64,000 nt of DNA from Opitutaceae bacterium (lineage in GTDB: Bacteria; Verrucomicrobiota; Verrucomicrobiia; Opitutales; Opitutaceae). Location of the stretch: contig PLXS01000008.1 in assembly GCA_003151515.1 (NCBI GenBank), forward strand, positions 62,001 through 126,000, written 5' to 3'. Below, one piece after another: positions 36,618 to 46,597 of this stretch. Each line of letters opens with the position of its first letter. The stretch's first letter is position 1. The translations under genes and the position numbers were made by a program. The notes below the pieces were generated by a model that was not told where the DNA came from, did no database searches, and saw only the letters and a program-made list of their open reading frames with translations.

Positions 36618-39341
36618 CTAGACCTCGATGACGGCGCGAATCACCCCGTCGCCGGCGGACTGGTGCAGCCGGAATCCCACCCGGCGGGCGACGCTCTTCA
36701 TGGCCACGTTGTCCGGAAGGATCTCACCCGTAACAACCGAAAGGTGCTCGTCGCGGCCGACGCGAACGACCAGGCGCAGCAGCATCGATCCCAGGCCGCG
36801 GCCCTGCCAGCGGTCGTCGACCAGCACGGCGAACTCGCCTGAATTCGTCCCCGGCTGCTTCACGAGCCGGCCCACGCCGATGATCTCGCGCTCGCCCGAC
36901 CTCGGGTCCGTGTGCTCCGCCACCAGGGCCATCTCGCGGTCGTAGTCTATGAAGCAGAGTCTCGCCAGGCGCTCGTGCGCGATGCGCTGCTCGAGCTTCA
37001 GGAACGAGAAATAGCGGTTGTAGACAGAGTCCTCGGACAGGTGGTGGTGCAGGCGCACCATGAGGGGCTCGTCCTCGGCCCGGATGGGACGGATCGTGAC
37101 CGGCGTGCCGTCCTTGAGCGTCTCGGACCTCACGTAATGGAAGGGGTAGGGGCGGATGGACGGGCGCGGCAGCTGCTGCTCCTTGACCGACGGGTCATGC
37201 AGCACGATGCGGGCGTCCAGGGCGATCATCTGCTCGCTGGAGACGAGCAGCGGGTTGATGTCGATCTCCTTGATGCGCGGATGCTCGGCCACGAGCTGGC
37301 TGAAGCGCACGAGCAGCAGCTCGAGGGCCCGGATGTCCGCCGGCAATCTTCCGCGGACCCCGAGGAGTGCGGCGTGGATCTTGGTCTGCTCGATGGCGAG
37401 GCGCGCCAGGTTGGCGGTGAGCGGCGGCAGCGCCAGGGCCCGGTCCCTGAAGACGTTGACGAGCTCGCCGCCGGCGCCGAAGACGATCACGGGGCCGAAG
37501 TTGGGGTCCACGCTGCTTCCCAGCAGCAGCTCGTAGCCCGTGCGCGACGCCATGCGCTGCACGGTGACGCCAAGGAAGTGGCGCTTGCCCGCCTTCTCGG
37601 CCACGGACTTCTCGATCGCCCTCCAGGCAGCGCGGACGCCGGCGCGCGACCCCACGTCAAGGTGCACGCCGCCCACCTCGGTCTTGTGCGCCAGGCTCTC
37701 GGAGTGCAGCTTCACGGCGACCGGGTAGCCCATCCGCTCCGCCGCCGCGACGGCGGCCTTCTCGCTCAGCGCCAGGCTCGTTTCCACAGTCGGCAGGTCG
37801 TACGCCGCGATCACCTGCTTGGCCTCGTACTCGCTAAGGAGGGTGCGGCCGGCGCGCTGCGCCAACCGGATAACATCGGCGGCGCGCTTGCGCGCTCCTT
37901 CCCCCCCCGTCGAGAAGGCGGAGAGCGCCGGCGTCTCGTAGAGCGAGTGCAGGTTCGAGCTGCGCTGCCACATGTAGCAGAACGCGCGCGCCGCCGTGTC
38001 CGGGTACTCGAAGACCGGGATGCCGCACTCGGCGAGGACACGCCGTCCGCCGTCCACCTCGGCCCCGCCCATCCAGCTGGCGAGCACGGGCTTGCGGTGG
38101 ATGTTCGCGAAGGGCCGCAGCGCCTCGGCGGTCGTCGTCGCGTTGGTGAGGGCCTGCGGCGTGAGGACGACAAGCACGCCGTCGCTCTCGGGGTCGGCGA
38201 CGGCGACCTCGACCGCCTTCGCAAAGCGCGCCTCGTCCGCGTCGCCCTGGATGTCGATCGGGTTGCCGTGACTCCATGCCTTGGGCAGGAAGCCGTCGAG
38301 TGCGGCGACGCTCGCCGAGGTGAGCTGGGCGAGGCGCCCGCCGCGCGCGACAAGCGTGTCGGCGGCCAGCGCGCCCGGCCCGCCCGCGTTCGTTACGATG
38401 CAAAGGCGCGGGCCCCGTGGGACGGGCTGCTTGCCGACCAGCTCGGCCAGCTCAAAAAGGTCCTCGATGGTGTCGACGCGAAGGACGCCGACCCTGCGGA
38501 AGGCGGCGTCAAGCACCTCGTCGCTCTCGGCCATCGCCCCCGTGTGCGACACGACGGCGGTCGCCGCCGCCTCGGTGCGACCGACCTTGATGACGATGAT
38601 GGGCTTCGTGAACGACACCTCCCGGGCCGCCGACAGGAACGAGCGGGCGTCGCCTATCGACTCCATGTAGATCACGATGCTGTGCGTGTTCGGGTCGCTG
38701 CCGAAGTGGTCGATCAAGTCGCCCCAGCCGAGATCCAGCATGGAGCCGACCGAGACAAAGGCGCTGAAGCCGAGTTTCTTGCGGAAGCTCCACCCGAGGA
38801 TTGCAGTGCAAAGCGCCCCGCTCTGGCTGATGAAGGCGATGTTCCCGGGCTGGGGAAGGGCGCCCGCGAACGTGGCGTTCAGGTGCGCATGCGGCGCCAT
38901 GAGCCCCAGGCAGTTGGGGCCGAGGATGCGCACGCCGCCGCGCGCCGCCTCCTCCTTGATCTGGCGCTCGAGCTCCGAGCCCTCGGAGCCGCTCTCGCGG
39001 AAGCCCGCCGAGAGGATGACCGCGCCCCTGACACCGGCCTGCCCGCATTCCCTGACAATGCCGGGCACCGTCGGGGCCGGCGTCGCGATGACGGCCAGGT
39101 CGATCGGGGCGGGGGCCGCTTCCACGGAGGGGAACGCCTGCATGCCCAGGATAGTCTCGTGGTTCGGGTTGATGGGATGGAGGCTTCCTCCGAAGGAGCG
39201 AAGGTTCTCAAGGACGCTGCGGCCGACGCTGCCCTCCTTGTCGGTCGCTCCGATGACGGCGATCGAGCGCGGGGCGAAGAGGAAGTCGAGGGTGCGCGCG
39301 GAGCCCCTGTGCGGGTCCAGGATGCCTGCGTGTGATTTCAT
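36618..39341 (-). CDS. pat: ADP-forming acyl-CoA synthetase-like protein fused to GNAT acetyltransferase (Pat/AcsP type)
   Basis: Protein of 907 residues. Residues about 20-150 are the CoA-binding domain ([21 protein letters not shown]). The succinyl-CoA ligase-like domain has [16 protein letters not shown] and the phospho-His loop [14 protein letters not shown]. The ATP-grasp half follows at about 480-700 ([48 protein letters not shown]). Residues about 735-907 form a GNAT domain ([46 protein letters not shown]). This is the architecture of the protein lysine acetyltransferases Pat/YfiQ. In many Pat proteins the synthetase half is inactive, but the His is present here. It is divergent from an acetate-kinase-family gene, which suggests control of the acetyl-CoA/acetate/acetyl-phosphate pool. 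Confidence 0.93.
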   Translation of the reverse strand: MKSHAGILDPHRGSARTLDFLFAPRSIAVIGATDKEGSVGRSVLENLRSFGGSLHPINPNHETILGMQAFPSVEAAPAPIDLAVIATPAPTVPGIVRECGQAGVRGAVILSAGFRESGSEGSELERQIKEEAARGGVRILGPNCLGLMAPHAHLNATFAGALPQPGNIAFISQSGALCTAILGWSFRKKLGFSAFVSVGSMLDLGWGDLIDHFGSDPNTHSIVIYMESIGDARSFLSAAREVSFTKPIIVIKVGRTEAAATAVVSHTGAMAESDEVLDAAFRRVGVLRVDTIEDLFELAELVGKQPVPRGPRLCIVTNAGGPGALAADTLVARGGRLAQLTSASVAALDGFLPKAWSHGNPIDIQGDADEARFAKAVEVAVADPESDGVLVVLTPQALTNATTTAEALRPFANIHRKPVLASWMGGAEVDGGRRVLAECGIPVFEYPDTAARAFCYMWQRSSNLHSLYETPALSAFSTGGEGARKRAADVIRLAQRAGRTLLSEYEAKQVIAAYDLPTVETSLALSEKAAVAAAERMGYPVAVKLHSESLAHKTEVGGVHLDVGSRAGVRAAWRAIEKSVAEKAGKRHFLGVTVQRMASRTGYELLLGSSVDPNFGPVIVFGAGGELVNVFRDRALALPPLTANLARLAIEQTKIHAALLGVRGRLPADIRALELLLVRFSQLVAEHPRIKEIDINPLLVSSEQMIALDARIVLHDPSVKEQQLPRPSIRPYPFHYVRSETLKDGTPVTIRPIRAEDEPLMVRLHHHLSEDSVYNRYFSFLKLEQRIAHERLARLCFIDYDREMALVAEHTDPRSGEREIIGVGRLVKQPGTNSGEFAVLVDDRWQGRGLGSMLLRLVVRVGRDEHLSVVTGEILPDNVAMKSVARRVGFRLHQSAGDGVIRAVIEV

Positions 39342-39570
39342 GGTCTAGGGTGTGGGCCGTCTCAGCCCCGGCCGCTTCTGCCTCGTGCTTTGATTATGGG
39401 CATTTGCTTCGGGCGGGCAATCCCTCAGAGGGGGCGGGGCGCCCCCTGCACGAAATGCACACTAAAGCGCAATGCCTGCGGAGCCGGGAAGCGCCCCCAT
39501 AAGATAATATACTTACCTTGATTATTTCCGGGAAAGAAGGCGACGGGCGCCGCTGCACTCGGCGCGGGCG

Positions 39571-40776
39571 ATGAGACCCGCGTCGATCCACGTCCTTTCG
39601 GTCAACGGGGGCACCTCGAGCGCCAGGTTCGCCCTCTTCGAGCTGGGCGCCCGCGAGCGCATGGCAGTCTTCGTGGACTGCGGGGGGATCGGGCTCGCGA
39701 CGGGCCGCTTCCGCGCCAACGACGAGGCCGGACGCGTGCTTTGCGACACGGCAGGCGTGTTCCCGGACCACGAGTCCGCGGCCCGCAGGGCGGTGGACTG
39801 GCTGCGCGCCTGCGTGCCGGACCTGCGCGTGGATGTGCTCGGCCACCGGTTCGTGCACGGAGGGCGCCGCTTCGCGGAGCCCGTCCTCATCACTCCGGAG
39901 CTGGAGGATGAGCTGTTCACCCTGATCCAGCTCGAGCCCGGCCACCTGGAGCCCGACGTGCGTCTCGCCCGCGCCATGGCGGAGCTTTTCCCGCGCGTGG
40001 CAGGGGTCGCGTGCTTCGACACCGCCTTCCACAGGACGATGCCGGCGGTCGCGCAGATGCATCCCCTGCCGCGGGAGCTCTTCGACCAGGGCGTCGTGCG
40101 CTTCGGGTCGCACGGGCTCTCGCTGGAGTACATCATGTCGCGGCTCGCGGCCGATTCCGGGGCGAACGCCGCCCACGAGCGCGTGGTCATCGCGCATCTC
40201 GGCTGCACGGCCAGCATGACGGCCGTGCGCCACGGCGCGAGCGTCGACACGACGGCGGGCTACATGCCGAACGGTGGCCTGATGATGGCCACGCGCAGCG
40301 GCGACCTAAGCCCGGGAGTCCTGCTGCACCTGCTCATCGGCAAGGACATGCCGGCCCTCGACGTCAACAGGATGGTGAACTTCCAATCGGGCCTGCTTGG
40401 CGTGTCGCGCGTCAGCCGCGACATGCAGGAGCTACTCAAGTCGGCCGACACCAATCCTCACGCGGCCGAGGCTGTCGCCCTCTTCTGCTACACGGCGAGG
40501 AAGCACCTGGGCTCCCTGGCGGCGGTCCTTGGGGGCCTCGACACGCTGGTCTTCACGGGAGGCATCGGCGCCAACGCCCCCGCGGTGAGGCGGGGCATCT
40601 GCGAGCAGATGGAGCACCTTGGAATCAGGCTGGAGGCGGGGCGAAACAGGCAGAACGGCGCCGTCATCTCGCCGGAGGGAAGCCCTGTCACGGTGCGCGT
40701 CGTGCCGGCGAACGAGGAGCTGGTGGTCGCCCGGGCGGCCGCCAGGGTCGCCAGCGAGAGCCTGTTCAAGGACTAG
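39571..40776 (+). CDS. Acetate/propionate kinase family protein (AckA-like)
   Basis: Protein of 401 residues. AckA catalytic residues can be matched: VLSVNGGTSSARFALF, HRFVHGG, FDTAFHRTMP, RFGSHGLSLEYI, TRSGDLSPGV, TGGIGANAPAVR and PANEELVVAR. One loop departs from the norm: the phosphate-binding HLGNGxS reads HLGCTASM, losing a Gly. This looks like the AckA paralogue often encoded beside stress or phosphoketolase genes, not the classic ackA-pta pair. No pta or xfp is in the window. It would interconvert acetate plus ATP and acetyl phosphate plus ADP. A short AT-rich stretch at about 39500-39540 may hold its promoter. Confidence 0.9.
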   Translation: MRPASIHVLSVNGGTSSARFALFELGARERMAVFVDCGGIGLATGRFRANDEAGRVLCDTAGVFPDHESAARRAVDWLRACVPDLRVDVLGHRFVHGGRRFAEPVLITPELEDELFTLIQLEPGHLEPDVRLARAMAELFPRVAGVACFDTAFHRTMPAVAQMHPLPRELFDQGVVRFGSHGLSLEYIMSRLAADSGANAAHERVVIAHLGCTASMTAVRHGASVDTTAGYMPNGGLMMATRSGDLSPGVLLHLLIGKDMPALDVNRMVNFQSGLLGVSRVSRDMQELLKSADTNPHAAEAVALFCYTARKHLGSLAAVLGGLDTLVFTGGIGANAPAVRRGICEQMEHLGIRLEAGRNRQNGAVISPEGSPVTVRVVPANEELVVARAAARVASESLFKD

Positions 40777-40788
40777 CGGCGGTGCCCG

Positions 40789-41175
40789 TCAGGCCCTGCG
40801 GGGTGGCGTACGCGGCGCGGCCTCCCGGCAGAACCGGGTCCACGGGATCGCGCGCAGGCGGTCCAGGGATATTGGCTTCCCCGTGGCCTCGCAGATACCG
40901 TAGGTTCCATTGCGAATCCTCTGCAGGGCGGCCTCCACCTCGGCGATGGAGTTTTCCTCCATGCCCAGCTCGGCAAAAAGGATGTCGCGCTCGCTCCTGT
41001 CGGCCGCGGTGTCGGAGGGGTCCTTGTGGGCCTCGGCCAGGGACTCGCTCACCTCGCGCCGGTGGGCGTCGCGGTCGCCGATCAGCCGGCCGTTAAGGCG
41101 CATCAGCGCGCGGTAGTGCCACCGCCAGCGCGGATCGATCTTCACGGACGGGTCGCTGCTCTCTTCGCCGCTCAT
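40789..41175 (-). CDS. DksA/TraR-family protein with reduced zinc finger
   Basis: Protein of 128 residues. An N-terminal helical part (WHYRALMRLNGRLIGDR) and an acidic coiled region (SERDILFAELGMEENSIAEVEAALQRIRNG) lead to the C-terminal zinc-finger region YGICEATGKPISLDRLRAIPWTRFC. Only two of the four canonical Cys remain (CEAT and FCRE), a pattern known in DksA2-like proteins that function without zinc. It should bind the RNA polymerase secondary channel and modulate transcription under stress. It starts two bases after the nitroreductase stop, so the two are co-transcribed, and it is convergent with the AckA-like gene. Confidence 0.88.
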   Translation of the reverse strand: MSGEESSDPSVKIDPRWRWHYRALMRLNGRLIGDRDAHRREVSESLAEAHKDPSDTAADRSERDILFAELGMEENSIAEVEAALQRIRNGTYGICEATGKPISLDRLRAIPWTRFCREAAPRTPPRRA

Positions 41176-41177
41176 GG

Positions 41178-41741
41178 CTAGTTGAGGAATTCGGGCCGGT
41201 GGCGATGGGGATCCTCGGCGGGCCCTTCCGGATACCCTACGACCAGTGGGAAGACGGCCGTGTACTGCACCGGGATCCCGAGCTCCGCCTTGATCTCGTC
41301 CAGGTCAAGCCACGGCTGCGCGAAGCCGATGGGGCAGGTGCCCAGGCCCATGTCGAAGGCCGAGAGCATCAGGTTCTGCGCGGCAAGGTAGCACGCGCCG
41401 ACCGCAAATCGGTCGTGGTTCGGCTTGGCGTAGACGACCACAAGGGTCGTGGCGTCGTGGAAGATGTTGTAGCCGGGCTTGGTGAGGATCTCCCGCATGC
41501 GAACGTCGGGGTCAGCCGAACCCGGGCTGAAGGATTCCTGGAAATACAGCTTGGCGCGCTCCGAGAAGTCCTGGAGGCGCTCCCTTCCCTTGAAGACGGC
41601 GAACGCCCACGACTGCGAGTTCATGGCGCTCGGAGCCTGGGCGGCGGCCTCGGCGAGGGCAGCGATCACCTCCCGCGGCACGTCTCGGTTCGTGAAATGC
41701 CTAATGGCCCGGCGTCCGTATATGGCGTTCATCAGTTCCAT
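41178..41741 (-). CDS. Nitroreductase-family FMN oxidoreductase
   Basis: Protein of 187 residues. It begins MELMNAIYGRRAIRHFTNRDV, with the FMN phosphate-binding Arg pair (RRAIRHF), then APSAMNSQSWAFAVF for FMN contacts, LAAQNLMLSAFDMGLGTCPIGFA, and a C-terminal VVGYPEGPAEDPHR, all typical of the family. It should use NAD(P)H to reduce quinones, nitro compounds or flavin-linked substrates. It is the first gene of a two-gene unit with the DksA-like gene. Nitroreductases of this type are recurrent members of Usp/acetate-kinase stress clusters. Confidence 0.92.
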   Translation of the reverse strand: MELMNAIYGRRAIRHFTNRDVPREVIAALAEAAAQAPSAMNSQSWAFAVFKGRERLQDFSERAKLYFQESFSPGSADPDVRMREILTKPGYNIFHDATTLVVVYAKPNHDRFAVGACYLAAQNLMLSAFDMGLGTCPIGFAQPWLDLDEIKAELGIPVQYTAVFPLVVGYPEGPAEDPHRHRPEFLN

Positions 41742-41958
41742 GGGAGCGAATGGGCTATTCTGGGTTTTGGGGCGATTCTCGGGGTGTGCTCCCGGTACTG
41801 GGAGCGGCGGCAGCCGGTGCCGTACTCACTGGGACATGTTAGCATTGGATCGGTTCGACTGCTCCGCAGGACTTGCGCAACGCTGGGCATTTCTTGGTCG
41901 CGGAGGCGCGAAAGCGAATGGAGGTCAGGCTCTCCCGGGTCGGCGGCGCGGGCGGCCC

Positions 41959-42417
41959 CTAGCGCCGGCGCGGCCTCTTCCTCTGAGCCGGCACGATGAC
42001 GACGGGGCAGGGGGCCCGCTTGAGAACGCCGCCCGTCGTGCTTCCAATCAGCAGGTCGTAGAAGCCCGTGTGGCCGTGCGAGCCCATGACAATGTAGTCG
42101 GCCTTCCACTTCTCGGCCTCCGAGGCGATCATCCGCGACGAGGAGGCGCCGGTCACCTGTGCGGTCGTTGCCAGCAGGTCCTGGGCCTCCACGCGGCTCC
42201 TTATCTTCTCAAGGCGGGCGGTCGCCGCCTGGCCCATAGTCTCCATGACGGGAAGGACGAAGGAGCCCATGAGGCCGTAATCGGCGACGACCGCCGGGGG
42301 CTGAAGGACATGCATGATCACAAGGCGCGAGCCTGTCGGGACCGCGAGGGCGATCGCAGCACCGACGACCGAGTTCGTCACAGGGGAGAAGTCCACCGGG
42401 ACAAGGATGGTGCTCAT
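41959..42417 (-). CDS. Universal stress protein, UspA family
   Basis: Protein of 152 residues from ATG 42417 (MSTILVPVDFSPVTNSVVGAA). The ATP-binding pattern G2xG9xGS is present as IVMGSHGHTGFYDLLIGSTTGGVLKRAPCPVVIV, so it belongs to the ATP-binding class. A Lys/Arg-rich tail (AQRKRPRRR) ends the protein. It is flanked by a second Usp, the PocR-AraC regulator and the nitroreductase gene, so it is part of the stress island. About 215 bases of apparently non-coding sequence separate it from the nitroreductase. Confidence 0.94.
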   Translation of the reverse strand: MSTILVPVDFSPVTNSVVGAAIALAVPTGSRLVIMHVLQPPAVVADYGLMGSFVLPVMETMGQAATARLEKIRSRVEAQDLLATTAQVTGASSSRMIASEAEKWKADYIVMGSHGHTGFYDLLIGSTTGGVLKRAPCPVVIVPAQRKRPRRR

Positions 42418-42570
42418 GGTGCCATAGGTTACTTCCTGCCCCGGCGCCCGGCTGCGCGAATCTTGCCAATTGCGGTGCAACGTTTGGCCCGGCTGGCGGC
42501 CGCCGGGCATCAGGCTTGCGGGATGTCCAAGGCGGGGCCGTCCCGCGGGGGAGCGAAGGGGCGATGCGGA

Positions 42571-43545
42571 TCAGGCCGCGCAGGTCATGCGGGCGGGCTC
42601 GGCGACCCCGGCGCGCTTGCGGTGCAGGGCGTCGCGGAAGTTCGAAGGGGTCTCGCCGGCGAAATGCCTGAAGACGCGGTTGAACTGCGAGAGCGACTGG
42701 AAGCCCGCGTCGTAGGCCGCCTCGCTTATGCGCTTGTGCGGATCGAGGAGCATGCGCTTGACCGTCTCAACCCGCAGCCGGGCAAGGTATTCGGTAAAAG
42801 TGAGGCCCATCTCCTTCTTAAACATCTTGCAGAAGTAGTAGATGCTCATGCCTGCGGCGCGCGCCACCTCCCCAAGGGTGATCTCCTCGGCAAGGTGCTC
42901 CGCTATGAATGCGCGGGCCTTGGTAATGGTCTGCGACTCGGCGGCGTTCTCGCTCACCATGATCTGGTTGCCGAGGCTCGAGAGGTGCTGCGCAAAGATG
43001 CTGATCAGGTGGACGGAGGACTCATAGCGCTGGCGCACGACCACCTGCGAGCGGAAGTACGCCTCCTTAAGCGCTTTCGCGTCGGTCGTGACTCCCCAGC
43101 TGCGGACCCGCTTCAGGATGATGCTGAAGTGCGAGTTGGACGGCCTGCGCATGAGGACCTGCCCGGTCTGCAGGAAGGCGACCACCCGCTCGCCGATCCG
43201 CACCGGGACGGCCGTATCGCTCAGGCCCGCGAAGCACTCGAGCGTGGCGGCCTTCTCCGAGGCGTGCACCTCGATCCTCTCCTGCAGCTCCAGGCATGCC
43301 GCGCAGCTCTTGTTCTGGGAGGCCATGAGCTGGCATAAGGGATTCGCGTGCCTCGAGCCGTGAAGGGGCGTCTGGAACGATCCGACGGCGCGAAGCGCCA
43401 GGGGAAGCCCGGTCGCCGCCTCGAATGACCGCTGGTAATCGCGATAGATCTCCGATTTCTGGAGGCAGGCCGCGAGGTCGCGGTCCGCCCGTTCCCCGCC
43501 TTTTACTCCTACAACTCCTACCCGCGTCATAGTGGAGGCTTGCAT
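42571..43545 (-). CDS. AraC-family regulator with N-terminal PocR ligand-binding domain
   Basis: Protein of up to 324 residues; the start may be the Met at 43530. The PocR domain (about residues 28-180) has the family Cys motif region PLCQLMASQNKSCAACLELQ, CFAGLSDTAVPVRIGERVVAFLQTGQV. The C-terminal AraC double HTH has ITLGEVARAAGMSIYYFCKMFKKEMG and ISEAAYDAGFQSLSQFNRVFRHFAGETP. PocR domains bind small hydrocarbon derivatives such as 1,3-propanediol in PduR/PocR-type regulators. Here it sits between the two usp genes and probably regulates parts of the island, but the ligand is unknown. Confidence 0.92.
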   Translation of the reverse strand: MQASTMTRVGVVGVKGGERADRDLAACLQKSEIYRDYQRSFEAATGLPLALRAVGSFQTPLHGSRHANPLCQLMASQNKSCAACLELQERIEVHASEKAATLECFAGLSDTAVPVRIGERVVAFLQTGQVLMRRPSNSHFSIILKRVRSWGVTTDAKALKEAYFRSQVVVRQRYESSVHLISIFAQHLSSLGNQIMVSENAAESQTITKARAFIAEHLAEEITLGEVARAAGMSIYYFCKMFKKEMGLTFTEYLARLRVETVKRMLLDPHKRISEAAYDAGFQSLSQFNRVFRHFAGETPSNFRDALHRKRAGVAEPARMTCAA

Positions 43546-43762
43546 GATGCTGCAGCTTACACGTTCGGCGGCGACCTGGGAATCGGTGGCGCGTAGTTAC
43601 TTCGCTAAGGGAATTCCTTAGGGTATAGGTGCTCCGGCAGGTTCCCGCCGGGCGGACAGTCCGGGCAATGGCAGCCCCTTTGGGCCCTCGGTCACTGCGT
43701 CGGCTGAGGCGGCGGCCGCTCCCGGCATTCCGACTTCAGGCTTCTCTGCTGGGTGAATCGCC

Positions 43763-44218
43763 TCATCGTTTCTTCGCTCCGGGCCTCGCCCTCACGACGA
43801 CAACCGGGCATTTCGAGCGCTTCAGGACGCCGCTTGTCGTGCTGCCGACCAGCAGGTCATAGATGCCGGAGTGTCCGTGTGATCCCAGGACGATGTATTT
43901 CGCCGCGTGCTTTCTCGCCTGCTTGAGGATCTCGAACGCTGGGAAGCCGTCGACCTGCAGGGTCTTCACGCGGACCTGCCGGTACTGGAGGTATTCCTTC
44001 CATTTCTTGAGGCGGCGCGCTCCCGCCACCCTCATGGCGTCGAGAAGGGGTACCAGCTCGGTGAAATAACCGTCCGGGCTGCCGGCCATGCCTGGCGGGT
44101 TGACGACGTGCAGAAGGACGATCCGGCCGGCCGGCCGGCCCCGGGTCATGGATATGGCCTGGGCGACCACGGCCTTCGTCACCGGCGAAAAGTCGGTTGC
44201 AGCCAGAATGGTGTCCAT
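43763..44218 (-). CDS. Universal stress protein, UspA family
   Basis: Protein of 151 residues from ATG 44218 (MDTILAATDFSPVTKAVVAQA). The ATP-binding segment IVLGSHGHSGIYDLLVGSTTSGVLKRSKCPVVVV is intact. It is similar in length and sequence to the Usp encoded at 41959-42417, so the pair looks like paralogues. It is transcribed divergently from the PAS kinase operon, with the starts about 35 to 160 bases apart depending on the kinase start. That placement suggests control by the same regulators. Confidence 0.94.
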   Translation of the reverse strand: MDTILAATDFSPVTKAVVAQAISMTRGRPAGRIVLLHVVNPPGMAGSPDGYFTELVPLLDAMRVAGARRLKKWKEYLQYRQVRVKTLQVDGFPAFEILKQARKHAAKYIVLGSHGHSGIYDLLVGSTTSGVLKRSKCPVVVVRARPGAKKR

Positions 44219-44253
44219 GGTGACAAGGCTACCCCAGGGGTGGCGCCCTTGCT

Positions 44254-46146
44254 GTGCGCAATTTGCAAAAGAGTGCGCGTCGCTTGCGTCCGGCAGCGGT
44301 ATCGTGCCAGATTCATGGCGCTGAGCGCCTCCTGAAAACCGTAATCCGCGGGAAGACCGATCCGGCACTACTGCAGCCCTTGAAAAACGAGCGATACGAG
44401 AGCCCTGTCGCATTCATCTGCGCGGCGGCCGTGCTCATCGCGAGCCTCGCCCTTGTGGCCTCGGCCGCCGCAGGGGAGACGAGGCTGGCCGCCATAGCGC
44501 TCGGGGCGGCGGCAAACCTGGGATTCCTGGCGTGGATATTCCGGCGCACCTCGCGCCATGCCAGGGAGCGGGCGGCCGCCTCTGCCGATGCCGAAAGGCA
44601 CCGGCAGGGCTTCGCGATCGCCAACTCGATCATCGAGGCGACCGACGATGCGATCATCACGAAGGACCTGAAGGGCGTGATCCAGGGCTGGAATCGCGGG
44701 GCCGAGAGGATCTTCGGGTACAGCGCAGCCGAGGCCATCGGCAATAACATCATGCTGATCGTCCCGGAGGACCGCGCCGAGGAGGCGAACGGGATCGCCG
44801 AGCGCACCCTGCGCGGCGAGTCGGTCGGGCAGTATGAGTCGGTGCGCCGTCGCAGGAGCGGCGAGCTCATCGACGTCCTTGTCGGCGTGGCCCCGATTCG
44901 GGACCTGCAGGGAAGGGTGATCGGGGCCTGCAAGACCGCGAGGGACATCTCCCAGCAGAAGCGCATCGGCAGGGAGATGGCTGCGACCCTCACGGAGCTC
45001 AAGGACGTCAGGGCGGCGCTGGACGAGCACTCGATCGTGGCGATCACGGATGCGGCCGGCTTGATAACCTTCGCGAACGACAGGTTCTGCGACATCTCGA
45101 AGTACTCGCGCGAGGAGCTGATCGGGCGCGACCACCGCATCATCAACTCCCGCTACCACTCGAAGGAGTTCTTCAGGGACCTTTGGTCGACGATCGGCCG
45201 CGGCCACGTGTGGCGCGGGGAGATACGCAACCGCGCCAAGGACGGATCCTACTACTGGGTCGACACCACGATCTTCCCTCGGCTCGGCGCGGGGGGCAAG
45301 CCGACCCAGTACATCGCGATCCGCACCGACATCACGCAGCGGAAGGCGAACGAGCTCGAGTTGCTGCGCACGGCCTCGGAGCTCTCGGAGAAGAACAAGG
45401 AGATGGAGACGATCGTGTACACCGTGTCCCATGACCTGAGGTCGCCGCTCGTGAACATCCAGGGATTCGGGCGCCAGCTCAACCGCTCGTGCGAGCGCAT
45501 GCGCGCCCTGGTGTCCGGGGCCGGAGACAACGCCGTGCGGGAGGCGGACCTGAGGGAGGCCGTCGAGTCGACGATACCGCAGGCCCTTCGCTTCATCAAC
45601 GCCAGCACGAACAAGATAGACCTCCTGCTCGCAGGGCTGCTGCGCTACTCGCGCCTGGGAAGGGTGGCCCTGAGCATCGTCCCGCTTGAGATGAACTCGC
45701 TGCTCGCCGAGATCGTGGCCGCCACCAAGTTCCAGCTGAACGAGGCCAAGGCCGAGATCAGGATCGGGCAGCTCCCGAGCTGCCTGGGCGACAGCGTGCA
45801 CACGAGCCAGGTCTTCGCGAACCTGATAGACAACGCCCTGAAATACCGGGACCCCGGGCGGCCGCTGCGCATCGAGGTCAGCGGGTGGACCGAGGGCGAC
45901 CAGGCCGTGTACACGGTCTCCGACAACGGCATAGGGATCGCCCCGGACCACCAGGCCAAGATCTTCGAGATCTTCCACCGCCTCAACCCCGACACCCAGA
46001 ATGGGGAGGGCCTCGGGCTCACCATCGCGCAGCGGGTGCTCGAGCGCCAGAACGGAAAGATCTGGGTTGAGAGCGACGAGGGATCCGGATCCAATTTCCA
46101 TATATCGCTACCGATGACGGCCAACGCCATGGCGCCGAAGCAATGA
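44254..46146 (+). CDS. Membrane-anchored PAS-PAS histidine kinase
   Basis: Product of up to 630 residues; the GTG at 44254 is the earliest start, and a TTG at 44380 (protein LKNERYESPVAF) is more natural and places two membrane helices at the N-terminus (FICAAAVLIASLALVASAAAG and LAAIALGAAANLGFLAWIF). PAS 1 is ANSIIEATDDAIITKDLKGV, PAS 2 is LDEHSIVAITDAAGLITFAND. The H box is VYTVSHDLRSPLVNIQGFG. The HATPase has LIDNALKY, VSDNGIGIAPDH and GEGLGLTIA. It is the first gene of a four-gene phosphosignalling unit and overlaps the next gene by ATGA. Confidence 0.91.
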   Translation: MRNLQKSARRLRPAAVSCQIHGAERLLKTVIRGKTDPALLQPLKNERYESPVAFICAAAVLIASLALVASAAAGETRLAAIALGAAANLGFLAWIFRRTSRHARERAAASADAERHRQGFAIANSIIEATDDAIITKDLKGVIQGWNRGAERIFGYSAAEAIGNNIMLIVPEDRAEEANGIAERTLRGESVGQYESVRRRRSGELIDVLVGVAPIRDLQGRVIGACKTARDISQQKRIGREMAATLTELKDVRAALDEHSIVAITDAAGLITFANDRFCDISKYSREELIGRDHRIINSRYHSKEFFRDLWSTIGRGHVWRGEIRNRAKDGSYYWVDTTIFPRLGAGGKPTQYIAIRTDITQRKANELELLRTASELSEKNKEMETIVYTVSHDLRSPLVNIQGFGRQLNRSCERMRALVSGAGDNAVREADLREAVESTIPQALRFINASTNKIDLLLAGLLRYSRLGRVALSIVPLEMNSLLAEIVAATKFQLNEAKAEIRIGQLPSCLGDSVHTSQVFANLIDNALKYRDPGRPLRIEVSGWTEGDQAVYTVSDNGIGIAPDHQAKIFEIFHRLNPDTQNGEGLGLTIAQRVLERQNGKIWVESDEGSGSNFHISLPMTANAMAPKQ

Positions 46147-46586
46147 ACCAGATGCCGGAGATCCTCATTGTCGACGACGACGAGGGCCATGCGATCCTTG
46201 TGCGCGAGAACCTGATCGCGGCGGGTTTGAACAATCCGATCCGGCACTTCACCGACGGCCAGGCGGCGCTCGACTTCTTCTTCGGGCCGAGCGCCGCGAA
46301 GCGCACCGATCCCGGGCAGGCCTACCTCGTCCTCCTCGACGTGCGGATGCCCAAGGTCGAGGGGGTCGAGGTCCTTCGCCGCCTCAAGGCGGACCCGGAG
46401 CTGCGCAAGATGCCTATTGTCATACTCACCACGACCGACGACGCCCGGGAGGTCGAACGCTGCCACCAGCTCGGCTGCAACGTGTACATCCAGAAGCCGG
46501 TCGACTACGACAAGTTTGCGGAGGCCATCAGGCGCCTCGGCCTGTTCATCACGCTGATGATGCTCCCGCCGGTCAACGGGCGCTGA
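46143..46586 (+). CDS. Stand-alone receiver protein, Rcp1-like
   Basis: Protein of 147 residues starting MNQMPEILIVDDDEGHAILV. The phosphorylation site is VLLDVRMPKVEGVEVLRRLK, with VILTTTDD and YIQKPVDYDKFAEAI completing the switch. It lacks an output domain and resembles the receiver at 22983-23435 in motif spacing, suggesting the two kinase systems share a common origin or logic. It overlaps the upstream kinase stop by four bases and lies 11 bases before the receiver-kinase gene. Confidence 0.94.
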   Translation: MNQMPEILIVDDDEGHAILVRENLIAAGLNNPIRHFTDGQAALDFFFGPSAAKRTDPGQAYLVLLDVRMPKVEGVEVLRRLKADPELRKMPIVILTTTDDAREVERCHQLGCNVYIQKPVDYDKFAEAIRRLGLFITLMMLPPVNGR

Positions 46587-46597
46587 GCGGGCGACAC

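Noticed and set aside
36912-39335. An 807-residue open frame on the plus strand opposite the Pat gene
   Set aside because: It is antisense to a gene with unambiguous CoA-binding, ATP-grasp and GNAT motifs. It is an artefact of high GC and codon bias, as are similar long frames at 26945-28885 and 2512-4425.
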